Assembly (NCBI GenBank): GCA_902462295.1
Contig: CABQAZ010000044.1
Coordinates: forward strand, 1-6,264
From: an uncultured Clostridium sp.
Lineage (GTDB): Bacteria > Bacillota > Clostridia > TANB77 > CAG-508
DNA: 6,264 nucleotides
Direction: 5' to 3'
The translations under genes were made by a program, and so were the position numbers. Below are positions 1-6,122 of this stretch, in pieces; position 1 is the stretch's first letter; each line of letters starts with the position of its first letter. The notes beneath the pieces were generated by a model. The model saw only the letters and a list, made by a program, of their open reading frames with translations, had not been told where the DNA came from and did not search any database.

Positions 1-16
1 GAAATGAGGTAGTATT

Positions 17-1294
17 ATGAAAAAATTTTTATCAAATTACAAAACAACGATAATTCTTTTAGTTGCTATTATCGTTGGAGCATTTGTAGGAATTATATTC
101 CAAGAAAAAGCAACTAAATTACAACCCTTAGGGGACATTTTTCTAAATCTATTATTTGTTATCATTGTACCACTTATTTTTTTAACAATAACAACATCAA
201 TAGCCAAAATGGAAAATCCAAAAAGACTTGGCAAAATTATGGTCACAATAATCTCAGTATTTATTGTAACATCGCTAATAGCAGTATTACTAGGATTTGC
301 AAGTACATATTTTGTAAAACTAGTTAATCCAGAAGATGGAGAAAAAATTAGAGCTTCTTTAGAAAAAACATCAGGAGAAGAAGCGGAAGATGAAGATATA
401 AGTATTGCAGACAGAACAGTTCAATTATTAACAGTAAATGACTTTTCAAAATTATTATCTAAAGATAATGTAATAGCATTACTAGTATTTTCAATAATTA
501 CTGGAATAGCAATAAGAATGTCAGGAGAAAAAGGAAAGAATTTTTTAAATTTTTTAATATCTGCAAATGATGTAGTACAAAATATTGTAAAAATTACAAT
601 ATATTATGCACCAATAGGAATTGCATGTTATTTTGCATCATTAGTGGGAACTTTCGGAGCATCAATAGCTGTAGGATATTTAAAAACCTTTGTTGTATAT
701 ACAGTTGTATCAATAGCATTTTATTTTATAGTATATACATTTTATGCATTTATTTCAGGAGGAAAAAAAGGTGTAAGATTGTTTTGGGCAAATGTAGTAC
801 CATCAACACTAACATCACTTGCAACATGTTCTAGTGCAGCATGTATTCCTATTAATGTAGAATGCACGAAAAAGATGGGAGTACCAGATGATATTGCAGA
901 AACTACAATTCCAATGGGAACTAGTTTTCATAAAGATGGCTCAATGATAGGTTCGGTATTTAAAATTATGTTTTTAGTTTGTTTATTTGGAACAGCAATA
1001 AATACACCTGCCATGATATTAAAAGTTTTAGGTGTAGCAATTATTGCAAACTTATTAATAACAGGTGTTCCAATTGGTGGTGGAACGATTTCAGAGATGT
1101 TAATAATATCAATGATGGGATTTCCGGTTACAGCATTACCAATACTTACAATGGTTGCAACTATAATAGATGCACCTGCAACTATGCTTAATGTTGTGGG
1201 AGATACGGTTTCATCAATGATGGTTACTAGAATAGTAGATGGAAAAAAGTGGATTGAAAATAAAAAAGAAGTGAAAGAAAAAGTAAATGTATAG
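17..1294 (+). CDS. Dicarboxylate/amino acid:cation symporter (DAACS/SDF family), probably for a neutral amino acid
   Basis: This 425-residue inner-membrane carrier should move an amino acid or small carboxylate inward with cations. It is full length for the family (roughly 400-430 residues), hydrophobic throughout, with the family landmarks in order. The HP1 serine loop is TCSSAACIP (270-278), the TM7 motif lies in PMGTSFHKDGS (299-309), the HP2 loop is GVPIGGGTISEM (350-361), and the TM8 motif is DAPATMLNVVGD (385-396). Aligned by eye to the archaeal homologue GltPh, TM8 keeps D385, T389, N392 and D396 (GltPh D394, T398, N401, D405). It has Ala388 where GltPh has R397, the arginine that binds an acidic side chain, so a neutral substrate is more likely than glutamate or aspartate. 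The usual NMDGT motif reads HKDGS. An acidic stretch (118-128) sits in the loop before the central helices. A GAGG ribosome site lies 7 bases before the ATG. The gene is monocistronic within view and ends at a bidirectional terminator. The family is certain; the substrate is inference. Confidence 0.93.
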   Translation: MKKFLSNYKTTIILLVAIIVGAFVGIIFQEKATKLQPLGDIFLNLLFVIIVPLIFLTITTSIAKMENPKRLGKIMVTIISVFIVTSLIAVLLGFASTYFVKLVNPEDGEKIRASLEKTSGEEAEDEDISIADRTVQLLTVNDFSKLLSKDNVIALLVFSIITGIAIRMSGEKGKNFLNFLISANDVVQNIVKITIYYAPIGIACYFASLVGTFGASIAVGYLKTFVVYTVVSIAFYFIVYTFYAFISGGKKGVRLFWANVVPSTLTSLATCSSAACIPINVECTKKMGVPDDIAETTIPMGTSFHKDGSMIGSVFKIMFLVCLFGTAINTPAMILKVLGVAIIANLLITGVPIGGGTISEMLIISMMGFPVTALPILTMVATIIDAPATMLNVVGDTVSSMMVTRIVDGKKWIENKKEVKEKVNV

Positions 1295-1302
1295 ATAATA
1301 GA

Positions 1303-1359
1303 TAAAAAAACAGATAAGACTTAAATATTTAGTCAAATCTGTTTTATTTTATTTTTTTT
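1303..1359. terminator. Bidirectional intrinsic terminator between the convergent symporter and ytxC genes
   Basis: AAAACAGAT (1307-1315) pairs with ATCTGTTTT (1337-1345), and GACT (1318-1321) with AGTC (1331-1334). The two helices are separated by a small AA/AA internal loop and capped by a 9-nt loop. The + strand continues into a T-rich tail (1342-1359). On the - strand the A run at 1304-1310 becomes a T run. One hairpin can therefore stop both genes. Its right flank overlaps the ytxC stop codon (1349-1351). Confidence 0.85.
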
Positions 1360-2209
1360 GTTTAACATAAAGTTTTTTATATAGATTACAAATATTACAA
1401 TCAGTACAAACTTCAATATGATTTTCAAAAATAAGTTGAAGTGTATTTATAAATTCTAAATTATTTGAACCAGAAGTAATGTGTAAATGAATTTTTTCTG
1501 GTAATAAGTTTAATAAAGTATTTAAAACATAATCATTATTAGAAAAGGAAACATCTGATAGATATTTAGCTTTTAAAGCATTTTTATCAACATCTATTAG
1601 TTTCATATTCTCATCTAACAGTATAATTTCATTATCAAAAGAAACTGCATGAATTAAAATATGAGACATAGGCTGTGAGTTGACATATAATCTTAAAAGA
1701 GAAACAAATTCAAGATATTCTCTTTCAATAATATATTCATTTACAGAAAAGTCTACTAAATCTTCTAATAAATTTCTATATTTGTTTAATCTAAAATTTA
1801 TAAAACCTGTAAGTACGATTGAATGATGTGTTGATATATATTCATAAAAAATATCAAATAAAAAAAGTTGCCTATTTTGAAAGGAAAAATCACTATCATC
1901 ACATAGGTTTTCTTCACATAATTCTAAAATTTTGTTAAATTCAGTACTATCAAAATAAAAGTAATTAGATGAAAGAATGTTTTTTAAAATATTATTTTCA
2001 AAATAGTCTATAACCAAATATGAAAGGATTGTAGCAAGTTTTGTGTAAAAGAGTTCTTTATCAATTCCTGTATAATGAATAATAATATTTTTATAATGTT
2101 TGAATTCGTTTCTAGAGTAAAATGTATTTAACATATTAAAACTAGAAAATTCATTTTGTAGATAAGTTAGAATTTTTTCATTGTTTGTTTTTATACATAA
2201 TGAACTCAT
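1349..2209 (-). CDS. ytxC: YtxC-family putative sporulation protein
   Basis: The 286-residue protein belongs to the YtxC family, annotated as a sporulation protein of unknown biochemical role. The diagnostic core is GFINFRLNKYRNLLEDLVD followed by EYIIEREYLEFVSLLRLYV (about residues 135-176), then LLPEKIHLHI near residue 240, a typical family ending. I chose the ATG at 2209 because AAAAGGAG sits 6 bases upstream (2216-2223). An in-frame ATG at 2233 would add eight residues but would place this ribosome site inside the coding sequence. The C-terminus carries CTDCNIC (residues 268-274), a CxxCxxC cluster that could bind metal. The protein looks soluble and cytoplasmic. In B. subtilis ytxC lies just upstream of thrS-infC-rpmI-rplT. 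Here infC is nearby but divergent, with other genes between and no thrS in view. The family call is firm; the function is unknown. Confidence 0.85.
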   Translation of the reverse strand: MSSLCIKTNNEKILTYLQNEFSSFNMLNTFYSRNEFKHYKNIIIHYTGIDKELFYTKLATILSYLVIDYFENNILKNILSSNYFYFDSTEFNKILELCEENLCDDSDFSFQNRQLFLFDIFYEYISTHHSIVLTGFINFRLNKYRNLLEDLVDFSVNEYIIEREYLEFVSLLRLYVNSQPMSHILIHAVSFDNEIILLDENMKLIDVDKNALKAKYLSDVSFSNNDYVLNTLLNLLPEKIHLHITSGSNNLEFINTLQLIFENHIEVCTDCNICNLYKKLYVKQKK

Positions 2210-2253
2210 GAACAACTCCTTTTTAACTTTCATTTTGTATAGTATTTGCTAAA

Positions 2254-2259
2254 ATTATA
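2254..2259 (-). promoter_or_regulatory. Possible sigma-A -10 box for ytxC
   Basis: Read on the - strand this is a perfect TATAAT about 45 bases upstream of the ytxC start codon. No convincing -35 hexamer lies 16-18 bases further upstream (2277-2282 reads ATATCT at 17). A perfect 8-bp inverted repeat, TTGTATAG (2235-2242) and CTATACAA (2263-2270), flanks it. In such AT-rich DNA a chance TATAAT is quite possible, and a sporulation sigma factor could use other bases here. Confidence 0.3.
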
Positions 2260-2322
2260 ATTCTATACAATAACTAAGATATAATATTCTAGAAATTTGG
2301 AAAATGAAACTTGGACTCATGT

Positions 2323-2441
2323 AATAATAAGATAATATATCATTTTGCCGTTTAACTGCGGACGCTTCGCTATTTAAAATTTGTTTGTAACAAATTTTAA
2401 ACACCTTGTTAAACTTTAAAATGATATATTATCTTATTATT
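2323..2441. repeat. 119-bp nested perfect palindrome (MITE- or REP-like element)
   Basis: The outer arms 2323-2346 and 2418-2441 are exact reverse complements over 24 of 24 bases. After a 3-nt internal loop the pairing resumes with GTTTAAC (2350-2356) and GTTAAAC (2408-2414). Inside is a separate perfect 13-bp hairpin, TTTAAAATTTGTT (2373-2385) with AACAAATTTTAAA (2389-2401) around a TGT loop. The segment 2357-2370 (TGCGGACGCTTCGC) is a small GC-rich island in otherwise AT-rich DNA. No open reading frame of note lies inside and I see no clear target-site duplication. The element sits between the GH57 terminator and the region upstream of ytxC. A non-autonomous palindromic mobile element is the simplest reading; a structured RNA or chromosome-architecture site is possible. 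Confidence 0.75.
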
Positions 2442-2444
2442 GGG

Positions 2445-2484
2445 AAAAAAAGCACTGAGTATAATATTACTCAATGCTTTTTTT
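2445..2484 (-). terminator. Intrinsic terminator of the DUF4912-GH57 unit
   Basis: On the - strand, GCATTGAGTA pairs with TACTCAGTGC (2468-2477 with 2452-2461) around a 6-nt loop, followed by a run of seven T. The single non-Watson-Crick position is a G-U pair in the - strand RNA but an A-C mismatch in + strand RNA, so the hairpin is oriented for the minus-strand genes. It starts three bases beyond the GH57 stop codon. Confidence 0.88.
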
Positions 2485-4074
2485 CTATAGTTTTGTATAA
2501 ATGTGATAATCGATATCAGGGAATATACAATCTTTTAATTGAATATCTTCTAAAAATGCTTTATCAACATTATTGTTTTTAATTTCATAATATAATTTGG
2601 TAAAACGACCAATATGGTCTTTAATTCTTTTTTTGGCATAATCAACCATTGTACCATTTGTAATAATAAATAGCCAACAACTTGTTTGAGCTTGAAGTAA
2701 TTCACGAGCAGCTTGATTAAGAGCGGTTTTTATAATTCCATCTGCGTCAGGATATGAAGTAGCAAGTTCAACCATTCTATCACCAGCTTTGTGTAGATGA
2801 CGATGTACATAATCATTTGTTGGGTTTAACCATACTCCACTGTAACCATTTGCACCCCAACTTGAACGACAAGGAGCACAGACTTGCATTTCTGGATATT
2901 TATCGATATATTCAGATGGTGTAATTAATTCAAAATTGCATTCATCATAATAAATCTTTTTAAATAAAATGTATAACCAGTATGGCCCCTCATACCACCA
3001 ATGACCATATAATTCTGCATCATAAGGACATAAAATAATAGGTGGTTTTTCCATATATTCAGAAATATTACCAATTTGCTCTGTACGTGAATTCATAAAA
3101 TGACCAGATTGTCTTTCTGCTGAATCTTTTGCCCATTGTATATCATAATAATCTTTTTGGTCAGTTTTTCCTGTGATTCTATGATATTTAATTCCTGTAT
3201 GAACACGTACACCATTATGAGCGATATAAGGTTTTATATATTCATAATCAGCTTCATAACCGATATCTCTATAAAATTCTCTATAATTGTAATCACCTGG
3301 ATATCCGTCGATAGAGCTCCAAACTTGTTGTGAAGATTTCATATCACGACCAAAACAAACAAGTCCACCAGGTGAAACTATAGGTGCACAAGTTCCATAA
3401 ATAGGAGTTGGGTCAGCATATAAAATTCCATGTGATTCTAGAATTGCATATTCGATACCAAATTCTTTTAAAAATTTATCTGCTTCTGGAACATACCCAC
3501 ATTCAGGTAACCAAATTCCACGAGGTTTTCTTCCAAAATATTTCTCATATGTTTGGACACCAACTGCTATTTGTGCTCTTATGGTTTCTTCTGTAACATA
3601 TAGGATAGGGAAGTATCCATGTGTTGCACCACAAGTTATAATTTCTAAAACACCTATATCTTGGAAGTGTTTAAATTGTTCAATTATATTACATTTCCAA
3701 ACATCTCTAAAAAGGTGTAAGTCATTTGAGTATCTATCATAATAATAATGAGAAAGTCTATTAACTCTTTCGTCATATTTTGTACGTTCAATTTCTTTTT
3801 CTGATAATTCAATTAGTTTTTTTAAATAATTTATATATTTGGTTTGTAATAGCTTGTTGTCAAACATTGATAGTAAGGTGGGGGTTATTGACATTGTTAT
3901 TCTAAAGTTAACTCCCTCATCAACTAATTTCTTGAAATTTTGTAATAATGGTATATATGTTTCTGAAATTGCTTCATATAACCATGATTCTTCAAGATAA
4001 TCATCACTTTCTGGGTGATGTATAAATGGAAGATGTGCATGTAATACGAAACTTACATATCCTTTTTTTTGCAT
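2485..4074 (-). CDS. GH57-family 1,4-alpha-glucan branching enzyme (DUF1957 type)
   Basis: The 529-residue cytoplasmic enzyme should cut alpha-1,4 glucan chains and rejoin them through alpha-1,6 links, making branches in glycogen-like polymer. The five conserved GH57 regions appear in order: HAHLPF (12-17), GATHGYFP (149-156), GIWLPECGY (186-194) with catalytic nucleophile E191, CPYDAELYGHWWYEGP (349-364) with acid/base D352, and SSWGANGYSGVWLN (404-417). W406 and W415 keep the spacing of two tryptophans important for branching in the Thermococcus enzyme TK1436. The length matches the short bacterial form (about 520-530 residues) without the C-terminal extension of archaeal members. AGGAG (4082-4086) lies 7 bases before the ATG. 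The upstream co-directional gene encodes a DUF4912 protein 61 bases away, so the two are probably cotranscribed. No glgC, glgA or phosphorylase gene is visible. Some GH57 relatives are amylases, but the motif set favours branching activity. Confidence 0.93.
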   Translation of the reverse strand: MQKKGYVSFVLHAHLPFIHHPESDDYLEESWLYEAISETYIPLLQNFKKLVDEGVNFRITMSITPTLLSMFDNKLLQTKYINYLKKLIELSEKEIERTKYDERVNRLSHYYYDRYSNDLHLFRDVWKCNIIEQFKHFQDIGVLEIITCGATHGYFPILYVTEETIRAQIAVGVQTYEKYFGRKPRGIWLPECGYVPEADKFLKEFGIEYAILESHGILYADPTPIYGTCAPIVSPGGLVCFGRDMKSSQQVWSSIDGYPGDYNYREFYRDIGYEADYEYIKPYIAHNGVRVHTGIKYHRITGKTDQKDYYDIQWAKDSAERQSGHFMNSRTEQIGNISEYMEKPPIILCPYDAELYGHWWYEGPYWLYILFKKIYYDECNFELITPSEYIDKYPEMQVCAPCRSSWGANGYSGVWLNPTNDYVHRHLHKAGDRMVELATSYPDADGIIKTALNQAARELLQAQTSCWLFIITNGTMVDYAKKRIKDHIGRFTKLYYEIKNNNVDKAFLEDIQLKDCIFPDIDYHIYTKL

Positions 4075-4090
4075 ATATTTTCTCCTTTTT

Positions 4091-4125
4091 TACTAAAATA
4101 AAACCGTAGGTTAAGATCTCCTACG
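4091..4125 (-). terminator. Weak intercistronic hairpin with U-rich tail
   Basis: On the - strand, CGTAGG (4120-4125) pairs with CCTACG (4105-4110) around a 9-nt loop and is followed by GTTTTATTTTAG. The hairpin begins 10 bases beyond the DUF4912 stop codon and ends about 30 bases before the GH57 start. The short stem and interrupted T tract suggest partial termination or transcript processing, setting the ratio of the two proteins. No separate promoter is evident between the genes. Confidence 0.45.
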
Positions 4126-4135
4126 ATATTTAATG

Positions 4136-5059
4136 TTAATACATTCTTGATGACATGCTTCCTGATGATGGGTTTCCACCTGAAGAAGGGTTATTTGTAA
4201 TCCTGTCAAATAGTGAAATATCTTGAGTTTGATATATTTCAGAATAAATATTTTGAAGTAGTTGTTCACTAACGTAAGGAATATTTTGAACTCTTTTCAT
4301 TGCTGGTAAACGTTTTACGATTTCATATAGTGATACTGATTGCTCAGCATGATTTTTTATGTTTCTGATTTTTATTGTGTTATTTTCATTTGTATTAAAT
4401 AGAACATGGTCATTAGGTGTTTCAATTTCATTTGATATTGATACATGTATATAATCTGTATCTATTTTTTCTTTAATTTCTTTTTCTACTTCTTTATTAT
4501 AATAGTTAGGACGTCTTCCAAGTTCTACTCTGTAATCGCATTTGCTGTCATTTATATGTAAGTACCAACTGTTTGCAAAATCATTTATTGGAATTTCAAA
4601 ACTATAATTCATTGTGTCATTATGTATAATTAATACTGGTCTTGTTATATTGAAAAAGTTTTCTCCATATTGTTCTATATATTTTTCTCTATCAGAATCT
4701 GCTATATCCCAATATACAAATAATGTATCTGGTGTTTGATATAGGATTTTTACTATTGTTTCATTATATCTGTATGGTAAATCATAATATTCTACAACTT
4801 GTGCAGGTTGTTTTTTGATTTTTGAGTTTAATGTTTTCTTTTTGGCTGTTTTGGTTACTGCTTTTTTATTTATGGTTGACTTTTGACGTGCTGGTACTTT
4901 TGTAATTGATTTTTTTGGTAAAGTACTTGAAGTTGTTTTATTTGATTTACTTTTTTTGTTTGTAACTTTTGATGTTACTTTAGTGTTTGGTTTGTTTGTT
5001 TTTTGTGATGTTGTTGTTTTATTGTTTTTTTCATTTATTTCTTTTGTTTTTGATGGCAT
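4136..5059 (-). CDS. DUF4912 domain protein with lysine/threonine-rich N-terminal tail
   Basis: The function of this 307-residue protein is not known. Residues 1-85 are low complexity and strongly basic, dominated by Lys, Thr, Ser and Asn, and probably disordered. From residue 90 a folded domain follows: YYDLPYRYNET, LYQTPDTLFVYWDI (106-119) and ELGRRPNYYN (179-188), which I recognise as the DUF4912 pattern. The tail ends with a repeated NPSSG (residues 290-294 and 296-300). There is no signal peptide or membrane helix. The ribosome site GGGAGG (5067-5072) is 7 bases before the ATG, and an alternative start is not needed. It is the first gene of a unit with the GH57 branching enzyme. As I recall, the same pairing occurs in other Clostridia, so a role in alpha-glucan binding or in placing the enzyme is a reasonable inference. 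The basic tail could bind nucleic acid or anionic surfaces instead. Confidence 0.82.
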   Translation of the reverse strand: MPSKTKEINEKNNKTTTSQKTNKPNTKVTSKVTNKKSKSNKTTSSTLPKKSITKVPARQKSTINKKAVTKTAKKKTLNSKIKKQPAQVVEYYDLPYRYNETIVKILYQTPDTLFVYWDIADSDREKYIEQYGENFFNITRPVLIIHNDTMNYSFEIPINDFANSWYLHINDSKCDYRVELGRRPNYYNKEVEKEIKEKIDTDYIHVSISNEIETPNDHVLFNTNENNTIKIRNIKNHAEQSVSLYEIVKRLPAMKRVQNIPYVSEQLLQNIYSEIYQTQDISLFDRITNNPSSGGNPSSGSMSSRMY

Positions 5060-5097
5060 TTTTTATCCTCCCATGTAAAAGACATTATTTTCTATAT

Positions 5098-5129
5098 ACT
5101 ATAACAAAATGAAAATAAATTCAAGTCAA
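5098..5129 (-). promoter_or_regulatory. Candidate sigma-A promoter for the DUF4912-GH57 unit
   Basis: On the - strand the extended -10 TGTTATAGT (5098-5106) lies about 40 bases before the DUF4912 start codon. Upstream are TTGACT (5124-5129) at a long 20-nt spacing and TTGAAT (5119-5124) at a short 15-nt spacing. Neither -35 is ideal, but the TG extension can compensate. Transcription would begin near 5091. Confidence 0.45.
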
Positions 5130-5189
5130 ATATTGAAAAAAGTGAAAATTATTGTTAAAGGTTAATTGATTGGATTGATGTTTTATAAG

Positions 5190-5371
5190 AAAGCCTTGAA
5201 ATATAAGCTTTTCATTACATTCCTCGGTTTATTACGAAAATTAAGAAATTCTAATTTGTTTTATGGGTCCTTTCCACTATCGTGAACTCTTACCATAAAA
5301 CTACATAAGGATTTCTAAAATTTCTCCATGCACATTCGTCACTTCATTCAAAGCTTATATTTCAAGGCTTT
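5190..5371 (+). ncRNA. Structured RNA candidate, 6S RNA-like
   Basis: Bases 5190-5211 and 5350-5371 are perfect reverse complements (22 of 22), forming a closing stem. Within lie ACGAA (5234-5238) with TTCGT (5335-5339), AGAAATT (5244-5250) with AATTTCT (5319-5325), and GTTTTATGG (5258-5266) with CCATAAAAC (5293-5301), capped by a 26-nt loop. The large, weakly paired centre between a long closing stem and an apical hairpin is the 6S RNA plan, and 182 nt is a normal 6S length. The + strand ends GGCTTTTTTT, a terminator-like 3' end; the other strand has a poorer tail. Short motifs GGTCC, AAAACT and CACATTC occur in the same order as in E. coli 6S as I remember it. The promoter is unclear: TATAAG (5184-5189) is a possible -10, but it would start transcription inside the stem. 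A palindromic mobile element is the main alternative. The paired structure is seen; the 6S identity is inferred. Confidence 0.5.
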
Positions 5372-5423
5372 TTTTATATAAAATTTAAATAAACTAATGG
5401 AACAAAATATTTTTTAAAAAGTA

Positions 5424-5452
5424 TTGACAAAAATAACCATACAATGTATAAT
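5424..5452 (+). promoter_or_regulatory. Consensus sigma-A promoter of the infC operon
   Basis: A perfect TTGACA (5424-5429) and a perfect TATAAT (5447-5452) are separated by exactly 17 bases. The expected start is near 5459, giving an untranslated leader of about 150 nt before infC. This is the strongest promoter in the window, as expected for translation genes. It lies about 50 bases beyond the structured element, so the two should be separate transcription units. Confidence 0.93.
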
Positions 5453-5458
5453 ATTATT

Positions 5459-5595
5459 TGTTACAAGAAGAAGTTATCCACTTCTCACCTTATCTTTCAA
5501 GAAAAAGGTTAGAAAATTTAGATTTATATTGAATTAATGATATATCTATATTTGTGTGGAATTGACTTGTAGCAAAGTCAATTTTTTTATTTTTT
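5459..5595 (+). promoter_or_regulatory. L20-type leader (transcription attenuator) of infC-rpmI
   Basis: The leader contains hairpin AGAAGT/ACTTCT (5469-5474 with 5480-5485) and then ACCTT/AAGGT (5487-5491 with 5505-5509). An AT-rich stretch follows, and it ends in a strong intrinsic terminator placed directly before the infC ribosome site. This arrangement matches the L20 leader known in Bacillus and other Firmicutes, where free ribosomal protein L20 binds an rRNA-like fold and promotes termination upstream of infC-rpmI-rplT. The CTTCTCACCTT and AAGGTTAG segments look like the family's conserved part, judged from memory. No T-box motif is present. Confidence 0.75.
5560..5595 (+). terminator. 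Intrinsic terminator in the infC leader
   Basis: AATTGACTT (5560-5568) pairs perfectly with AAGTCAATT (5575-5583) around the 6-nt loop GTAGCA. Seven T then A and six more T follow (5582-5595). It ends immediately before the AGGAGG of infC, so reading through it decides whether the operon is expressed. This is the output switch of the L20-type leader. Confidence 0.9.
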
Positions 5596-5603
5596 AGGAG
5601 GTG
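5596..5603 (+). promoter_or_regulatory. infC ribosome binding site that fixes the AUA start
   Basis: AGGAGGTG matches the 16S anti-Shine-Dalgarno over eight bases. The in-frame GTG (5601-5603) lies inside it and cannot be a start. No in-frame ATG, GTG or TTG follows at a usable distance. The codon at normal spacing (6-8 bases) is ATA at 5610-5612. Confidence 0.8.
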
Positions 5604-5609
5604 TTTTAT

Positions 5610-6122
5610 ATAAAACAAGAATTACCTATAAATGGTCAAATACGTGCAAAAGAAGTGCAATTAATAAGTGAAACTGGAGAAAAATTAGGAATGGTTCCAA
5701 TAGGAAGAGCATTGGACTTAGCTGGAGAAAAAAAATTAGATTTAGTATTAGTATCACCAAATTCACAAGTACCAGTATGTAAAATAATGAATTATGGAAA
5801 ATATAAATTTGAACAATCTAAAAAAGAAAAAGAAGCTAAGAAAAAACAAAGAGTTCAAGAAACTAAGGAACTTAGAATAACTCCAAATATCGAAGAACAT
5901 GACTTTGGATTTAAAGCTAAAAATGCAAGGAAATTTCTAGAAGATGGTAATAAAGTAAAAATAACTGTTAGATTTAGAGGAAGAGAATTAAACAACACTA
6001 AATTAGGAGAAGAAGTATTAAATCAATTTATCTCTAATTTAGAAGACATATCAACAGTTGAGAAAAAACCAAAACTAGAAGGTAAAAACATGTTTATAAT
6101 ACTAGCTAAAAAAGCCAACTAA
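5610..6122 (+). CDS. infC: Translation initiation factor IF-3, probably started at AUA
   Basis: IF3 binds the 30S subunit, keeps it apart from 50S and checks the start codon and initiator tRNA. From ATA the product has 170 residues, close to the bacterial norm. The N-terminal domain starts with the typical INGQIRAKEVQLI and runs to CKIMNYGKYKFEQ (about residues 51-63). A lysine-rich linker follows (KKEKEAKKKQ), then the C-terminal domain with ELRITPNIEEHDF, KVKITVRFRGRE and a C-terminal FIILAKK. The family signature usually reads MDYGK; here the Asp is Asn. The only conventional start in the region, GTG at 5601, overlaps the ribosome site, so a rare start is chosen. AUU or another rare start is classical for infC and lets IF3 repress its own translation. 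The gene leads the infC-rpmI operon behind an L20-type attenuator. Product certain; start codon likely. Confidence 0.95.
   Translation: MKQELPINGQIRAKEVQLISETGEKLGMVPIGRALDLAGEKKLDLVLVSPNSQVPVCKIMNYGKYKFEQSKKEKEAKKKQRVQETKELRITPNIEEHDFGFKAKNARKFLEDGNKVKITVRFRGRELNNTKLGEEVLNQFISNLEDISTVEKKPKLEGKNMFIILAKKAN

Noticed and set aside
625..1191. Short + strand open frames in another phase within the symporter gene
   Set aside because: They overlap a full-length conserved transporter, have odd Cys/Asn-rich composition and no family resemblance.
2323..2441. CRISPR repeat unit or extra terminator
   Set aside because: There is only one palindrome with no regularly spaced direct repeats, and no T run follows either outer arm.
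3136..3596. Two short open frames on the + strand inside the GH57 gene
   Set aside because: They are antisense shadows of a well-conserved enzyme, with no ribosome site and no recognisable protein.
5374..5405. Minus-strand promoter for the structured element (TTGTTC with a TATATA-like -10)
   Set aside because: The spacing is 18-19 bases with poor hexamers, and the minus-strand 3' end lacks a good T run. The + strand is favoured.
5459..5595. T-box riboswitch in the infC leader
   Set aside because: There is no T-box sequence resembling TGGNACCGCG and no specifier-loop arrangement. The layout fits an L20 leader better.
5601..5609. GTG start for infC
   Set aside because: It lies inside the AGGAGGTG ribosome site, leaving no spacing for initiation.
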